A stretch of 64,000 nt of DNA from Streptomyces hygroscopicus (GCA_002021875.1 CP018627.1:2356001-2420000); one strand, 5' to 3'. Shown: positions 37,628 to 47,004, counted from the first letter of the stretch. The notes: generated from the letters alone by a model not told the origin. Program-made: numbers and translations.

Positions 37628-39238
37628 ATGGCAAGGAGAACGTTCAACGTGGTCGATGTGACCGAGATCTACGTCCACTGGTATGCGGGCCGCTCGAAGA
37701 GCGAGCTGGCCGCGTCGCTGGGACTGGACCGCAAGACGATCAGGAAGTACCTCGCCCCGGCGGAGGCCGCCGGGATGACCCCGGGCGGCCCGCCGATGGC
37801 CGAGGCGGACTGGGCGGGGCTGATCAAGGGCTGGTTCCCCGAGCTCGCCGACAAGCGGCTGCGGCAGGTGACCTGGCCCGAGATCGACAAGCACGGCGAT
37901 TACATCAAGGGCCTGCTGGGGACGGTGACCGTCTCCACGATCCACCAGCGGCTGCGGGACGAACACGGGCTGTCGGTGTCGGTGTCCAGCTTGCGGCGGT
38001 GGATAGCGGCGACGCTGCCCGAGGAGACGAGGCGGTCGCAGGTCACCGTCCTGCGCGACGAGGTCGAGCCCGGTCTGGAGGCACAGATCGACTACGGCTT
38101 TCTCGGCCAGTGGATCAACCCGCGCTCGGGGAAGCGACACCGAATCTGGGCGTTCGTGATGATCCTGGCCTGCTCGCGGCACATGTTCGTCCGCCCGGTC
38201 ATCCACCTCGACCAGCACGCCTGGACCGAGGCCCACGTCGAAGCCTTCCGGTTCTTCGGCGGTGTCACCCAGCGCCTCGTGCCCGACAACCTGCGCACCG
38301 GGGTCGACAAGCCCGACCTCTACGACCCCAAAATCAACAAGTCGTATGCCGAACCTGCCACGCACTACGGCGCGTTGGTAGATCCAGCTCGCGCAGGCCG
38401 GCCAAAGGACAAGCCTCGCGTCGAGCGCCCTATGCCCTATATACGTGATTCATGGTGGCGGGGTCGGGAGTTCATCTCCCTGGAACACATGCAGACTGAC
38501 GCGATCCGCTGGTCGAGCGAGGTCGCGGGACGGCGGCAGTGCCGGCCGCTCGGCGGGGCGTCCCCGCTGTCGGTGTTCGAGGCTGTCGAGGCCGACACGC
38601 TGCTGCCGCTGCCGAAGACGCCGTTCGTGCTGGCCCGCTGGAGCACGGCTACCGTCGGCCCGGACATCCACATCAAGGCCGGCCGCACCCTCTACTCGGT
38701 GCCGTGGAAACTGATCGGCAAACGCGTCGACGTCCGGTCCACCGCGACCTTCGTGCAGATCTTCCACGACGGTGAACTCGTCAAGACCCATGCGGCACTT
38801 GAGCAGGGCAAACGCACTCACAGCAGTGACTACCCGCCGGAGAAGATCGCTTTCCACCTGCGGACGCCGACCTGGTGCCGCACCCAGTCCGCGCAGGTCG
38901 GCACCGCCTGCCGCGAAGTAATCGACGGGCTGCTGGAGATCAACGCGCTCTACCGGCTCCGCGCCGCCCAGGGGATTCTCGGCCTGCGCAAGAAGTACGG
39001 CGACATGCGGCTGGATGCCGCCTGCGCGAAGGCGATCACGGTCGGCGACCCGTCGTATCGCACCATCAAGGGCATCCTCGTCGCCGGCACCGAGACCGAA
39101 CCCGCCCCCGAAACCTCCGGCGACGGCGGAGCCGCCGCCTTCCTACACGGCCCTCAGCGGCTCTTCGCGACCGCCGGGACCCCCGACATGACGAACGACG
39201 ACCGTGATGACCACCGTCACGAAGAAGGAGTGGCGTGA
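37628..39238 (+). CDS. istA: IstA transposase of IS21
   Basis: 536 residues from ATG 37628, preceded by GAGGG. It has a helix-turn-helix (YVHWYAGRSKSELAASLGLD, RKTIRKYLAPAEAAG) and a catalytic rve core with EAQIDYGFLGQW, RHMFVRPVIHLDQHAWTEAH, LVPDNLRTGVDKP and ERPMPYIRDSWWRGREF. A C-terminal beta-barrel-like domain follows (AGRTLYSVPWKLIGKRVDVR). Its stop overlaps the istB start (TGATG), giving translational coupling. Confidence 0.93.
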   Translation: MARRTFNVVDVTEIYVHWYAGRSKSELAASLGLDRKTIRKYLAPAEAAGMTPGGPPMAEADWAGLIKGWFPELADKRLRQVTWPEIDKHGDYIKGLLGTVTVSTIHQRLRDEHGLSVSVSSLRRWIAATLPEETRRSQVTVLRDEVEPGLEAQIDYGFLGQWINPRSGKRHRIWAFVMILACSRHMFVRPVIHLDQHAWTEAHVEAFRFFGGVTQRLVPDNLRTGVDKPDLYDPKINKSYAEPATHYGALVDPARAGRPKDKPRVERPMPYIRDSWWRGREFISLEHMQTDAIRWSSEVAGRRQCRPLGGASPLSVFEAVEADTLLPLPKTPFVLARWSTATVGPDIHIKAGRTLYSVPWKLIGKRVDVRSTATFVQIFHDGELVKTHAALEQGKRTHSSDYPPEKIAFHLRTPTWCRTQSAQVGTACREVIDGLLEINALYRLRAAQGILGLRKKYGDMRLDAACAKAITVGDPSYRTIKGILVAGTETEPAPETSGDGGAAAFLHGPQRLFATAGTPDMTNDDRDDHRHEEGVA

Positions 39239-40011
39239 TGAGCATCATGGACACCGCCCTGCGGGACGCGCTTCGCACGCTGAAGCTCTCCGGCATGCTG
39301 GAAACCCTCGACGCCCGCCTGGCCCAGGCCCACGGCGGCGAACTCGGGCACCTGGAGTTCCTCCAGATCCTCTGCCAGGACGAGATCACCCGACGTGAGG
39401 CCGTCGCCTTCCAACGCCGCCTGATCCGGGCGAAGTTCGAGCAGCAAGCCACCCTGGAAGAGTTCGACTTCTCGGCCTCGCCGAAGCTGCCCGCCGCCCA
39501 GATCCGCGACCTGGCGGCACTGCGCTGGCTGCACACCGGTGAGTCCGTAATTTTGTTCGGGCCGGTCGGCGTCGGGAAGACACACGTTGCCCAGGCGCTC
39601 GGGCACCTGGCGATCCGTCAAGGCGCGAACGTCCGTTTCGCCAAGACCAGCCGTGTCCTGGCCGACCTGGCCGGCGGGCACGCGGACCGCACCTGGGACA
39701 GGCGGCTGCGCGAATTGGTCCGTCCCGACGTGCTCATCCTCGACGACTTCGCGATGCGCCAGCTCACCGCAGCCCAGGCCGACGACCTCTACGAGCTGGT
39801 CAGCGAGCGGCAGGGGAGGTCGCTGATCCTCACGAGCAACCGGGCGCCGAGCGACTGGTATCCGCTCTTCCCCAACCCCGTCGTCGCCGAGTCGCTCCTG
39901 GACCGGCTGATCAACACCAGTCACCAAGTCATCATGAACGGCCCCAGCTACCGGCCCAACAAGCGCCCCCGAGGAGGCGGCGGGAAGACAGACAAGCCCT
40001 CGATGAAGTAG
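39238..40011 (+). CDS. istB: IstB helper ATPase of IS21
   Basis: The ATG at 39238 is preferred over GTG 39235 because AAGGAG lies 8 bp upstream. About 257 residues. AAA+ motifs are Walker A GPVGVGKTHVAQALG, Walker B VLILDDFAMRQL, and sensor SLILTSNRAPSDWYPLFPN. IstB delivers target DNA to the IstA complex. It is intact and ends 68 bp before the right IS end. Confidence 0.94.
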   Translation: MSIMDTALRDALRTLKLSGMLETLDARLAQAHGGELGHLEFLQILCQDEITRREAVAFQRRLIRAKFEQQATLEEFDFSASPKLPAAQIRDLAALRWLHTGESVILFGPVGVGKTHVAQALGHLAIRQGANVRFAKTSRVLADLAGGHADRTWDRRLRELVRPDVLILDDFAMRQLTAAQADDLYELVSERQGRSLILTSNRAPSDWYPLFPNPVVAESLLDRLINTSHQVIMNGPSYRPNKRPRGGGGKTDKPSMK

Positions 40012-42501
40012 ACATGGACAAGGCCAGGACCTGGGGAATTACGTGATGCCGGGGCCGGGGAATTACGTGATCGTTCACAACGACCGGCCGCATCCAGCGC
40101 AACCCCTTGCGGGAGCAGGCACCGGCGGACCGGGTGAACACCAAAATCATCCAGCCTGCGCCGCCGGAGGAGCCCGCTGATCCGCCGAGGCCAGCGGGCG
40201 ACCTCTCCCGCGCCCCGATAAACAAGGTGGCCGCGGCCGCCATGGACGCCTGGGCCGATGAGAACCCCGAGCGGCGCCGGCTGCGCCACCTCAGTACGGC
40301 GACGATCCTCGAACACCTGGAGCAGTTCCCGGGCAAGACCTGGCAGCAGCGCTGGGTGGAGGCCGGGCTGGACGAGTACGGCACGAATCCCGGCGACCTG
40401 GGCGGCGAGGACAAGAAGCTGCGGAAGCTGTTCATCTCGGGCACCCGCCAGCTGTTCTGCCTGCGAGTGATCCGTCCGAGCATGGACGCCTTCCGAGGGC
40501 ACACCTACCCGAACTACGCCCTCGACTTCCGCCTGGTGGCCAAGGACCCTCTGCTGGACAAGTTCCACGCCGCGGTTGAAGCCTCCGACGCGACCCCGGC
40601 GGCCCGGCGCACGGCGCTGTTCGACGTCGCCTGCGCCCTGACCGTGTTCGGGATCTCCCTGGCCGACCTGACGCCGGAGGTGCTGCTGCACTACTCGCTG
40701 GAGTCGCGACGCAAGCAGCTCACCCGCGGGGCCACCAACCGCGGCCAGGAGTACAACTACGCGGCCATCGCGGCCTGGCACATCCTCTACGAGTCGGGGC
40801 ACTTCCCGCCTTCGGCTCCGCACGTGCTGCGGGCCGCCCTCGTCGGCGGGCAGAAGAGCGTCGAGGAGCTCGTCGACCGGCAGCAGCTGCGCAACACCAA
40901 CGTGCGCAACCTGCTGGTGGACTACCTTCGCCGCCGCGCCGCCGACCTGGACCACTCCTCGCTGCGGCAGCTGGCCCGAATCCTGCCCGGCACCTTCTGG
41001 AGCAACGTCGAGAAGGTCAACCCCGACCAGACCGACCTGCGGCTGAGCGAAGAGACCTACCAGCAGTGGAAGGAGACCATCTCCGTCCTGCCCGGTGGCC
41101 GGCCTCGGCTCGACATGGACGGCGTGCTGCTCAAGGTCCGCACCTTCTACCTGGACTTGCAGAGCTGGGCGGTCGCCGAACCCGAGCGCTGGGCGGCGTG
41201 GTCGGTGCCCTGCCCCGTCCGTGATGCCGAACTGCGCTGGTTCAACGTCCGCCGCCGCGAGATCCACGCCCGGATGGCCGAACGCACCCGCGTCCGCCAG
41301 CCCCTGCTGCCGCTGCTGATCGACCACGTCACCAATCGGTGGATACGGCTGCGCGAGATCCTCACCGCCGCCCAGACCGTCGAACCCGGTGAGCGGTTCA
41401 CCGCCGCCGGCGCACAGTGGCAGCGCACCGCCAGCGAGTACGACCTCAAGCGGGCCAAGACGGAGAAGTCCTTCCCCGTCCGGGCGGTCAACCGGGACAC
41501 CGGCGAGCTGGTCGCCGTCACCCGGGACGAGACCGCGGCCTTCTGGGACTGGGCCGTCATCGAAGTGCTCCGGCATGCCGGCCTGCGGATCGAGGAGCTG
41601 ACCGAGCTGACCCACCTGAGCGTCCGCAACTACCAGTGCCCCAACGGCGAGGTCGTCGCACTCCTGGTCGTCACCCCCTCCAAGACGGACCGCGAGCGGG
41701 TGATCCCGATGTCCGCCGAGCTGTTCCACGTCATCGCTCAAGTCATCCGTCGGCACCGCGGCACCCACGGCGCGGTGCCGATCGCGACCCGCTACGACGT
41801 CCACGAGAAGGTGTGGTGCCCGCCCCTGCCCTACCTGTTCCAGACCCAGACCGGCCTGGAACGACAGGCGATGAGCAACACCACGATCTGGCGGCGCCTG
41901 CGCAAGTGCTGCACTGAGCTGGCCAAGACCCACCCAGAGTTAGCCGGGACGGCGTTCTCCGCCCACGACTTCCGCAGGATCTTCGCCACCGACCTGGTCA
42001 ACTCCGGGCTGCCCATCCACATCGGTGCCGCGCTGCTCGGCCACTTGAACATTCAGACCACTCGTGGGTACGTCGCGGTCTTCGACGACGACATCGTGCG
42101 CCACTACCAGCAGTTCCTCGACCAGCGCCGACAGCTGCGGCCCGAGGAGGAGTACCGGGACCCCACATCCGAGGAGTGGTCGGAGTTCCAGGAGCACTTC
42201 GACAAGCGGAAGGTCGAGCTGGGTTTCTGCGGACGCCCGTATGTAACGCCGTGCGCGCATGAGCACGCTTGCATCAGATGTCCGATGCTCTCGGTCAACC
42301 CGACGATGCTGCCCCGGCTGGACGAACTGGAGGACGACCTGGTCGCCCGCCGCCAGCACGCAATCGCCCAGGGCTGGAAGGGCGAGGTCGAAGGCATCGA
42401 GCTGACCCTGACCTTCCTGCGCTCCAAGCGGGCCCAGGTTCACCGGTCGCAGCAGCTGCCCCCGGTGAACCTGGGCATCCCCTCTGTCCCTCACAGCCGC
42501 C

Positions 42502-42670
42502 TCACACCAGAGTGATCAGCAGAGCGGACACCAGCAGGGCGGTCTGGTGCAGGGCCTGATCGGTCAGATACATGCCGTTCATCCCGGCCGTCTTCAGCTC
42601 CGCGAAGCCCTTCGATCCGACGTGCTCCAGAAGTGTCGGCAGGTTCGGATATTTGGTCGTGAGGAATAGG
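42502..42670 (-). pseudogene. Unidentified C-terminal coding remnant
   Basis: Reading left, a protein-like frame gives LFLTTKYPNLPTLLEHVGSK, GFAELKTAGMNGMYLTDQAL and HQTALLVSALLITLV-stop, overlapping the end of the recombinase gene by 14 bp. No start codon with a ribosome site is visible and I do not recognise the family. It may be the tail of a gene displaced by the recombinase module. Confidence 0.3.
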
Positions 42671-42787
42671 CAGGCGGGGCAGCCGGTTCAGCTAGACGGG
42701 CCACGGAGATGCCTCCATGTCCTTCGTCAAGCTCGCTTCGCGCCTGGGCTGTTTCTTCTTGATCGCCTTGCGGGCCGGATCAAGACG

Positions 42788-42817
42788 CAGGCCCCCGTGC
42801 AGATGCGCGGGGGCCTG
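42788..42817 (-). terminator. Terminator of the esterase gene
   Basis: CAGGCCCCCG (42788-42797) pairs with CGGGGGCCTG (42808-42817): a perfect 10-bp GC stem with a 10-nt loop, 17 bp after the esterase stop in the direction of transcription. Actinobacterial terminators often lack a T-run. Confidence 0.7.
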
Positions 42818-42833
42818 GCAACGGCTGGGCGGG

Positions 42834-43775
42834 TCAGTCGTTGAACGCCGCAGCCACGGTATCTCCGAGCTGGTTCAGGACGTCCCTTGAGAGCTGCACC
42901 GACCCGGTGAATGAGAAGAAGGCGTGGGTGGCGCCCCTCACCGGGAGGTGTTCGACCGGCACGCCGGCGTCGGCGAGCCTTTGCGCGTACCGGTCACCCT
43001 GGTCCCGCAGCGGATCGTGCTCGGCGGTGACGACGACGGCGGGCGGCAGGCCGGCCAGGTCGTCGGCGCGCGCCGGTGAGACGCGTGGGTCGGCCCCTTC
43101 GTCGGGCGTGGTGAGGTAGAGGCCCCAGAACCATTCGAGCCAGGCGCGGGTCAGCAGCGGTCCGGCCATGTTCTCGTACATCGAGGGGCTGTCGTCGAAC
43201 CGGTCGACCGCTGGATACGCCAGGACTTGCAGGGCGATTCGCGGCCCCCCGCGTCGCTGGGCTTCCTGCGCGAGGGCGGCGGCGAGGTTGCCGCCGGCGC
43301 TCTCGCCGAACACCGCGATGTTCTTCCCGTCGCCGCCGAAGCTGTCGGCGTTGGCCGCGACCCAGGTGAGGGCGGCGTAGGCGTCTTCTATCGCTGCCGG
43401 GAAGCGGTGCTCCGGGGCGAGTCGGTAGTCGGCGGAGACCACGATCGTGCCGGAGCGGTTGGCCATGATGCGGGCGATGTGGTCCTGGCTGTCCAGGTCC
43501 CCGAGGACCCACCCGCCGCCGTGGAAGAAGACCGTCACGGGCAACCGCCCGGAGCCCGAGGCGCTGGCGGGGGTGTAGACGCGGACGGGGATTTCGACGC
43601 CTTCGGCGGCGGCCACGGTGTCGTAAACGCTGCCGACCGGCTCGGGGTCACCCGCGAGGGTGGCGAGGCTGCTCGCGAGGGCGCGGCTCTCCCCGACCGT
43701 CTGGCTCTCCGGCGCGGGTCCGCCTCCTTCGGCCAACTGCTCGAGCAAGGCGTCGATCTGGGGGTCAAGGGACAT
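42834..43775 (-). CDS. Alpha/beta hydrolase, hormone-sensitive-lipase (GDXG) family
   Basis: 313 residues from ATG 43775; the frame stays open upstream but has no protein-like composition there. Family motifs: VFFHGGGWVLGDLDSQD (oxyanion HGGGW), SADYRLAPEHRFPAAIEDAY, VFGESAGGNLAAALA (nucleophile Ser in GESAG), AEHDPLRDQGDRYA (Asp) and VRGATHAFFSF (His). These are cytoplasmic esterases for short or medium acyl esters. It is divergent from a TetR gene, with two palindromes between them, so it is probably repressed by that protein and induced by its ligand. Confidence 0.92.
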   Translation of the reverse strand: MSLDPQIDALLEQLAEGGGPAPESQTVGESRALASSLATLAGDPEPVGSVYDTVAAAEGVEIPVRVYTPASASGSGRLPVTVFFHGGGWVLGDLDSQDHIARIMANRSGTIVVSADYRLAPEHRFPAAIEDAYAALTWVAANADSFGGDGKNIAVFGESAGGNLAAALAQEAQRRGGPRIALQVLAYPAVDRFDDSPSMYENMAGPLLTRAWLEWFWGLYLTTPDEGADPRVSPARADDLAGLPPAVVVTAEHDPLRDQGDRYAQRLADAGVPVEHLPVRGATHAFFSFTGSVQLSRDVLNQLGDTVAAAFND

Positions 43776-43813
43776 GGTGGTCACCATCCTGAAGGCTGCC
43801 GCAACACGGCAGA

Positions 43814-43867
43814 TTGGAATCACTGCTCCAATTCCTATGCCCTCCAGAATTGGAATGGCAATTCCAA
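43814..43867. promoter_or_regulatory. Two 18-bp TetR-type operators
   Basis: Operator 1 (43814-43831) is TTGGA-N8-TCCAA; operator 2 (43850-43867) is TTGGAAT-GGCA-ATTCCAA with perfect 7-bp arms. Both are 18 bp and are 36 bp apart centre to centre, in the 111-bp gap between esterase and regulator. The AATTCC half-site recurs between them. This is the expected arrangement for a TetR protein controlling both genes. Confidence 0.8.
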
Positions 43868-43886
43868 CCCTTGGTACGGTGGACGC

Positions 43887-44522
43887 ATGAACTCGCCAGT
43901 GGACGTCGAAGAGCCGGAGCGGCGCCGACTTACCAAGCCCGGCCGAAAGACCCGTGAACGCATCATCGAGGCCGCCGCTGAGCTGATGTTCCACCACGGC
44001 GTCGGGGGCACGAGCATCCCGGACATCCAGGCAGCCGCCGGAGTCAGCGCCTCGCAGATCTACCACTACTTCGGGGACAAACGGGGCCTGGTCCTGGCCG
44101 TGGTCAACTTCCAGACCGACACCAAGCTCGACCAGCAGCGCCCCCTGCTGGACAACCTGGACAGCATCGACGCGCTGCGGGCCTGGTGCGAGACGGCGGC
44201 CGACCGGCAGGACGCCATGGAGTGCGTGGGCGGCTGCGAGATCGGCTCGCTCGCCAGCGAACTCGCCGAAACCGACCCCTCGGCCCGCACCGACCTCTCC
44301 GCCTCCTTCGACCGGTGGGAACTCCCCATCAGGTCGGGCCTCGCCCGCATGCAGACCCGCGGCGAGCTGAGCGAGCACGCCGATGTCACCGCACTGGCCA
44401 CCGCTCTTCTGGCCGCCATCCAAGGCGGCATGCTGCTGTCGCAGGTCCGCCGATCGAGCACCGCGTACCGGCATGCCGTATCGGCAGTGATCGACCACAT
44501 CGAGAGCTACCTCGTCCCGTAA
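43887..44522 (+). CDS. TetR-family transcriptional regulator
   Basis: 211 residues from ATG 43887. The N-terminal TetR DNA-binding domain is clear: GRKTRERIIEAAAELMFHHG, IPDIQAAAGVSASQIYHYFG and DKRGLVLAVV. The C-terminal ligand domain is helical (CETAADRQDAMECVGGCEIG, VTALATALLAAIQGGMLLSQ). CVGGCEIGSLASELAE resembles the TetR_C_6/YxaF-like group. It is divergent from the esterase. Confidence 0.92.
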   Translation: MNSPVDVEEPERRRLTKPGRKTRERIIEAAAELMFHHGVGGTSIPDIQAAAGVSASQIYHYFGDKRGLVLAVVNFQTDTKLDQQRPLLDNLDSIDALRAWCETAADRQDAMECVGGCEIGSLASELAETDPSARTDLSASFDRWELPIRSGLARMQTRGELSEHADVTALATALLAAIQGGMLLSQVRRSSTAYRHAVSAVIDHIESYLVP

Positions 44523-44599
44523 CCACTCAGTGCCGACCGCCGAGGGTTGTTCCGGGCTGCTGTTTGCTCCGGCTCGCCAGGGCTAACCTCCTCGGCTCG

Positions 44600-45807
44600 G
44601 CAGCGCCCTTGTTGGTGCAGAGAAGGTCGAGGTCCCCGACCCGCGTGATCCGCACGGGGTGCGCTACCGGCTGGCGACGCTACTGGCGATCGGGGTCTGC
44701 GCTATGACCACCGTTGGCCACAACTCCCTTGTGGTGATAGGAGAGTGGGCGCGTCGCTGCGATCAGCAGGCCCTGGCCGGCCTCGGCTGTCCTTTCGATC
44801 CGATGACCGGGCGGATGTGGTGCCCCGACGAGAAGACCTTGCGTGACGCCTGCGGCAAGGTCGATCCGGGCGAGTTGACCCGGGCCGGCTACCAGCGCTT
44901 GGCCGCCCTGGTCGAGAAGGAAACGGCAGCGAACGCGCGGACACCCGAGGGGCTGCCCGAACGCGAACAGCGCCGCGCTCACCGCGCCACCGAACGTGAA
45001 CCACCGCCCTGCGTGCGGCGCCGGGCCTTCGCAGCGGACGGCAAGTGTCTGCGCGGGGCCATGCGCCCGGACGGCTCGCCGGTCTACGTCTTCTCCGCGG
45101 GACGCCACCAGGACGTGCTGACCATCGCCGCCCGCGAGGTCGGCGCCAAGACCAACGAAATCCCCGAGTTCCAGCCCCTGATGGAACAGATCCCGGATGA
45201 GGAACTGGAGGACGCCGTGGTCACCCTCGACGCCCTGCACGCCCAGCGCGAGCACGCCCGTAACCTCGTGGAGGAGCCCGACGCCCACTACCTGCTCAGC
45301 GTGAAGGGCAACCAGAAGAACCTCGCCCGGCAGCTCAAGTCCCTTCCCTGAAAGCAGATCCCGGTCCTGCACCAGACCAGCGAGCGCGGCCACGGCCATG
45401 AGGAGATCCGCGAACTCCAGGTTGCCAGCGTGAACGGACTGCTGTTTCCCCACGCTCGCCAGGTCGTCCGCATCCGCCGCCGGCGCCGCCCCCTCGCCGC
45501 GAAGAAGTGGACCGAGGAGATCGTCTACGCGGTCACCGATCTACCCGCCGAGCAAGCAAGCGCCGACGAGATCGCCTCCTGGGCCCGCGATCACTGGAAG
45601 ATCAAGAACTGCGTCCACTGGATCAGGGACGTCGTCTTCGGCGAGGACGCCCGCACCATCCTCACCCGCAACACCCCAGCCGTTATGGCTAGCCTCGGCG
45701 ACATCGTCCGCGGCACCCTCCGCCTGCTGGGCTGGGTCAACACCGCCAGCGCCAGACACGCCCACACCGACCCCGCCACCATCCTCCGACTCCAGGGCAT
45801 CACATGA
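44600..45807 (+). pseudogene. ISAs1-family transposase with one nonsense codon
   Basis: One frame covers VEVPDPRDPHGVRYRLATLL, SLVVIGEWARRCDQQALAGL, AFAADGKCLRGAMRPDGSPV, DAVVTLDALHAQREHARNLV, YLLSVKGNQKNLARQLKSLP, then a TGA at 45349-45351. It continues KQIPVLHQTSERGHGHEEIR, ARDHWKIKNCVHWIRDVVFG and LGDIVRGTLRLLGWVN. The family has Trp at the stop position (LPW), so TGG became TGA. The extreme N-terminus is degraded. The right end at 45805-45840 carries the family's terminal repeat. Confidence 0.88.
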
Positions 45808-45840
45808 TCAAACCGGACATCTCGGGAACAGTCCGGGGCC
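45805..45840 (+). repeat. Right terminal repeat of the ISAs1 element
   Basis: The segment beginning TGATCAAACCGGACATCTCG and ending TCCGGGGCCCTG directly follows the transposase stop. It is nearly the reverse complement of the orphan end at 35887-35926. No matching left end is visible before 44600. Confidence 0.65.
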
Positions 45841-45885
45841 CTGAGGAAACGGAGGTATGAAATCTCCGCACATCAAGGGCGCGCA

Positions 45886-46528
45886 ATTCGGATGACGGTG
45901 GGAAGTTCTGTGAGACGTCCTCGATATCCGTTGGCGAGCATCTTCCAGTTCTTCAGGTGGGCGATGCATCGCTCGACGGCGGATCGTGTTGAGGAGATGC
46001 TCATGTTGTTGGCCTTGTCGCCGACGGAGAGCTCGCCGCCCCGTGGTTTCTTGCGGGGCGTGATCGCGTGAGTTCCCTGGTACGCAGGATCAGCCATGGC
46101 TGGAGTGTTTGCCAGTCGGGATTCCCAACCTCACTCGGTGAACGCTTTGCGGTCATGAATTGCCCCACGCAGAGGTACGGAAATACCCAGCAGACCACCC
46201 TTGATGTCAGCGGCAATCTGGATATTCGGCCCGGCACGGCGACGCTTGCCAGAGAAATTGACGTCGTGGCCGGCACGGTTTCCGGTCGGGACATCGGTTC
46301 CATCAACCAGCACGAGTCGGCCACGGATGGCCTCTTCGATATCCGGGACATGCAAGCACAGGGCCTGGCCGATCAATGGGAGCATCTTCCGGTAAATTCT
46401 CGATACGGTCGACTGACCCACCCCGAACAGATCACTCACAGACTGCCTGATTCAGATTTTGCCGGATGTACACCAACGTGAGCGCGACCGGACGATATAG
46501 CCCGAGAACCGGAGGTCGCCCTCGTTTC
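45886..46528 (-). pseudogene. IS5-family (DDE_Tnp_4 type) transposase, copy 2
   Basis: Reading left: KRGRPPVLGLYRPVALTLVY, DLFGVGQSTVSRIYRKMLPL, LVLVDGTDVPTGNRAGHDVN and LLGISVPLRGAIHDRKAFTE, then an in-frame TGA at 46131-46133 where copy 1 has Cys (ECGWES). It goes on GWESRLANTPAMADPAYQGT, TRSAVERCIAHLKNWKMLAN and GYRGRLTELPTVIRI. Both ends of the gene are missing. Its right edge is fused to the HxlR gene at about 46528. Confidence 0.85.
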
Positions 46529-46843
46529 CGCGTGGGGGACAAATGGGCCGCAATGATCATCCAATGCCTTGAAGGCGACCCCCGGCGTTTCTCCGAACTA
46601 TGGGTCCCGCTGCGGAACATCACCCCCAAGGTGCTCACGCAGTCACTCCGGGCCCTGGAACGTGACGGCTTCATCGTCCGAACAGTCCATGCCCGACCTG
46701 CCCGGAACGTCCAGTGCGAACTGACCTCGCTCGGCCGAAGTCTCCTTGGCCTGCTGGATACGGCACGCGCCTGGGCAGGGTCACATCTGGACGAGCTCAT
46801 CGACGCCCGCGAAACGGCATCGCCCGGCAGCCGCACCAGCTAA
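46527..46843 (+). pseudogene. HxlR-family regulator, 5' end replaced by IS5 sequence
   Basis: From VGDKWAAMIIQCLEGDPRRF through SELWVPLRNITPKVLTQSLR to ALERDGFIVRTVHARPARNV this is a clear HxlR winged helix, with the usual C-terminal tail (YELTSLGRSLL-like QCELTSLGRSLLGLLDTARA). The family normally has 15-30 residues, including a conserved Cys, before VGDKW; here that part is IS5 copy 2 read backwards. The open frame starts at ATG 46466 inside the IS5 sequence, so a chimeric protein is possible. It probably once regulated the oxidoreductase at 47571. Confidence 0.78.
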
Positions 46844-46930
46844 TTCAGCGTTGCCGCCTCACTCATGGTGATCTTCCTCAGTGCCACGGCCGCGAATAAG
46901 CGACACCTCGCGATGCAAGCTTCCGCGAAA

Positions 46931-46980
46931 GCCATGTCGTTTGAGAACGCCCGAGGGCCAGCGCTCTCAAACGACATGGC
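46931..46980. repeat. Strong inverted repeat, 16-bp perfect stem
   Basis: GCCATGTCGTTTGAGA (46931-46946) and TCTCAAACGACATGGC (46965-46980) are perfectly complementary, and after one mismatch the stem continues 3 bp more. The loop is about 10-18 nt. No T-run follows. A copy of the 18-nt motif found at 8033-8050 starts 6 bp after the stem (46987-47004, inverted). Confidence 0.75.
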
Positions 46981-46986
46981 ATCCCA

Positions 46987-47004
46987 GCAGGTCAGCGGCT
47001 TGTC
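46987..47004 (-). repeat. Second copy of the 18-nt motif of 8033-8050
   Basis: The reverse complement of this stretch is GACAAGCCGCTGACCTGC, identical to 8033-8050. It lies beside the 16-bp stem-loop and before a tandem run of an 8-bp unit GTCCTGCC (three copies from 47040). No recombinase gene remains next to it. Confidence 0.5.

Larger units (their letters stand above)
37456..40079 (+). mobile_element. IS21-family element (complete)
   Basis: 2624 bp. The ends are TGTGAGCGATCACGAAATTC at 37456 and, reversed, TGTGAACGATCACGTAATTC at 40079. Internal repeats of the CACGTAATTCCCC type near both ends are typical for IS21 transposase binding. A 5-bp duplication, ACGAC, flanks it (37451-37455 and 40080-40084). 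It contains istA and istB without lesions, so it may be active. Confidence 0.95.
37442..42515 (+). pseudogene. Large tyrosine recombinase (module B, second gene) split by IS21
   Basis: The original start is ATG 37442 (M-G-P-T, then IS21). Joining 37442-37455 to 40085 gives an uninterrupted frame MGPTTGRIQRNPLREQAPAD, for an 814-residue protein. The distal piece is open to 42515 and could still be made from TTG 40107 (802 residues). It has a long N-terminal region (FPGKTWQQRWVEAGLDEYGT, FCLRVIRPSMDAFRGHTYPN) and a catalytic domain with LRIEELTELTHLSV (Arg), HDFRRIFATDLVNSG (HxxR) and LLGHLNIQTTRGYVAVF (His, Tyr). A C-terminal Cys/His cluster (CGRPYVTPCAHEHACIRC) follows. Size and order recall the TnpA/TnpB recombinases of Tn554-like elements, which is inference. 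Confidence 0.88.

Noticed and set aside
43227..43886. Upstream extension of the TetR frame through the esterase gene
   Set aside because: It is antisense to the esterase; ATG 43887 gives the normal TetR N-terminus right after the operators.
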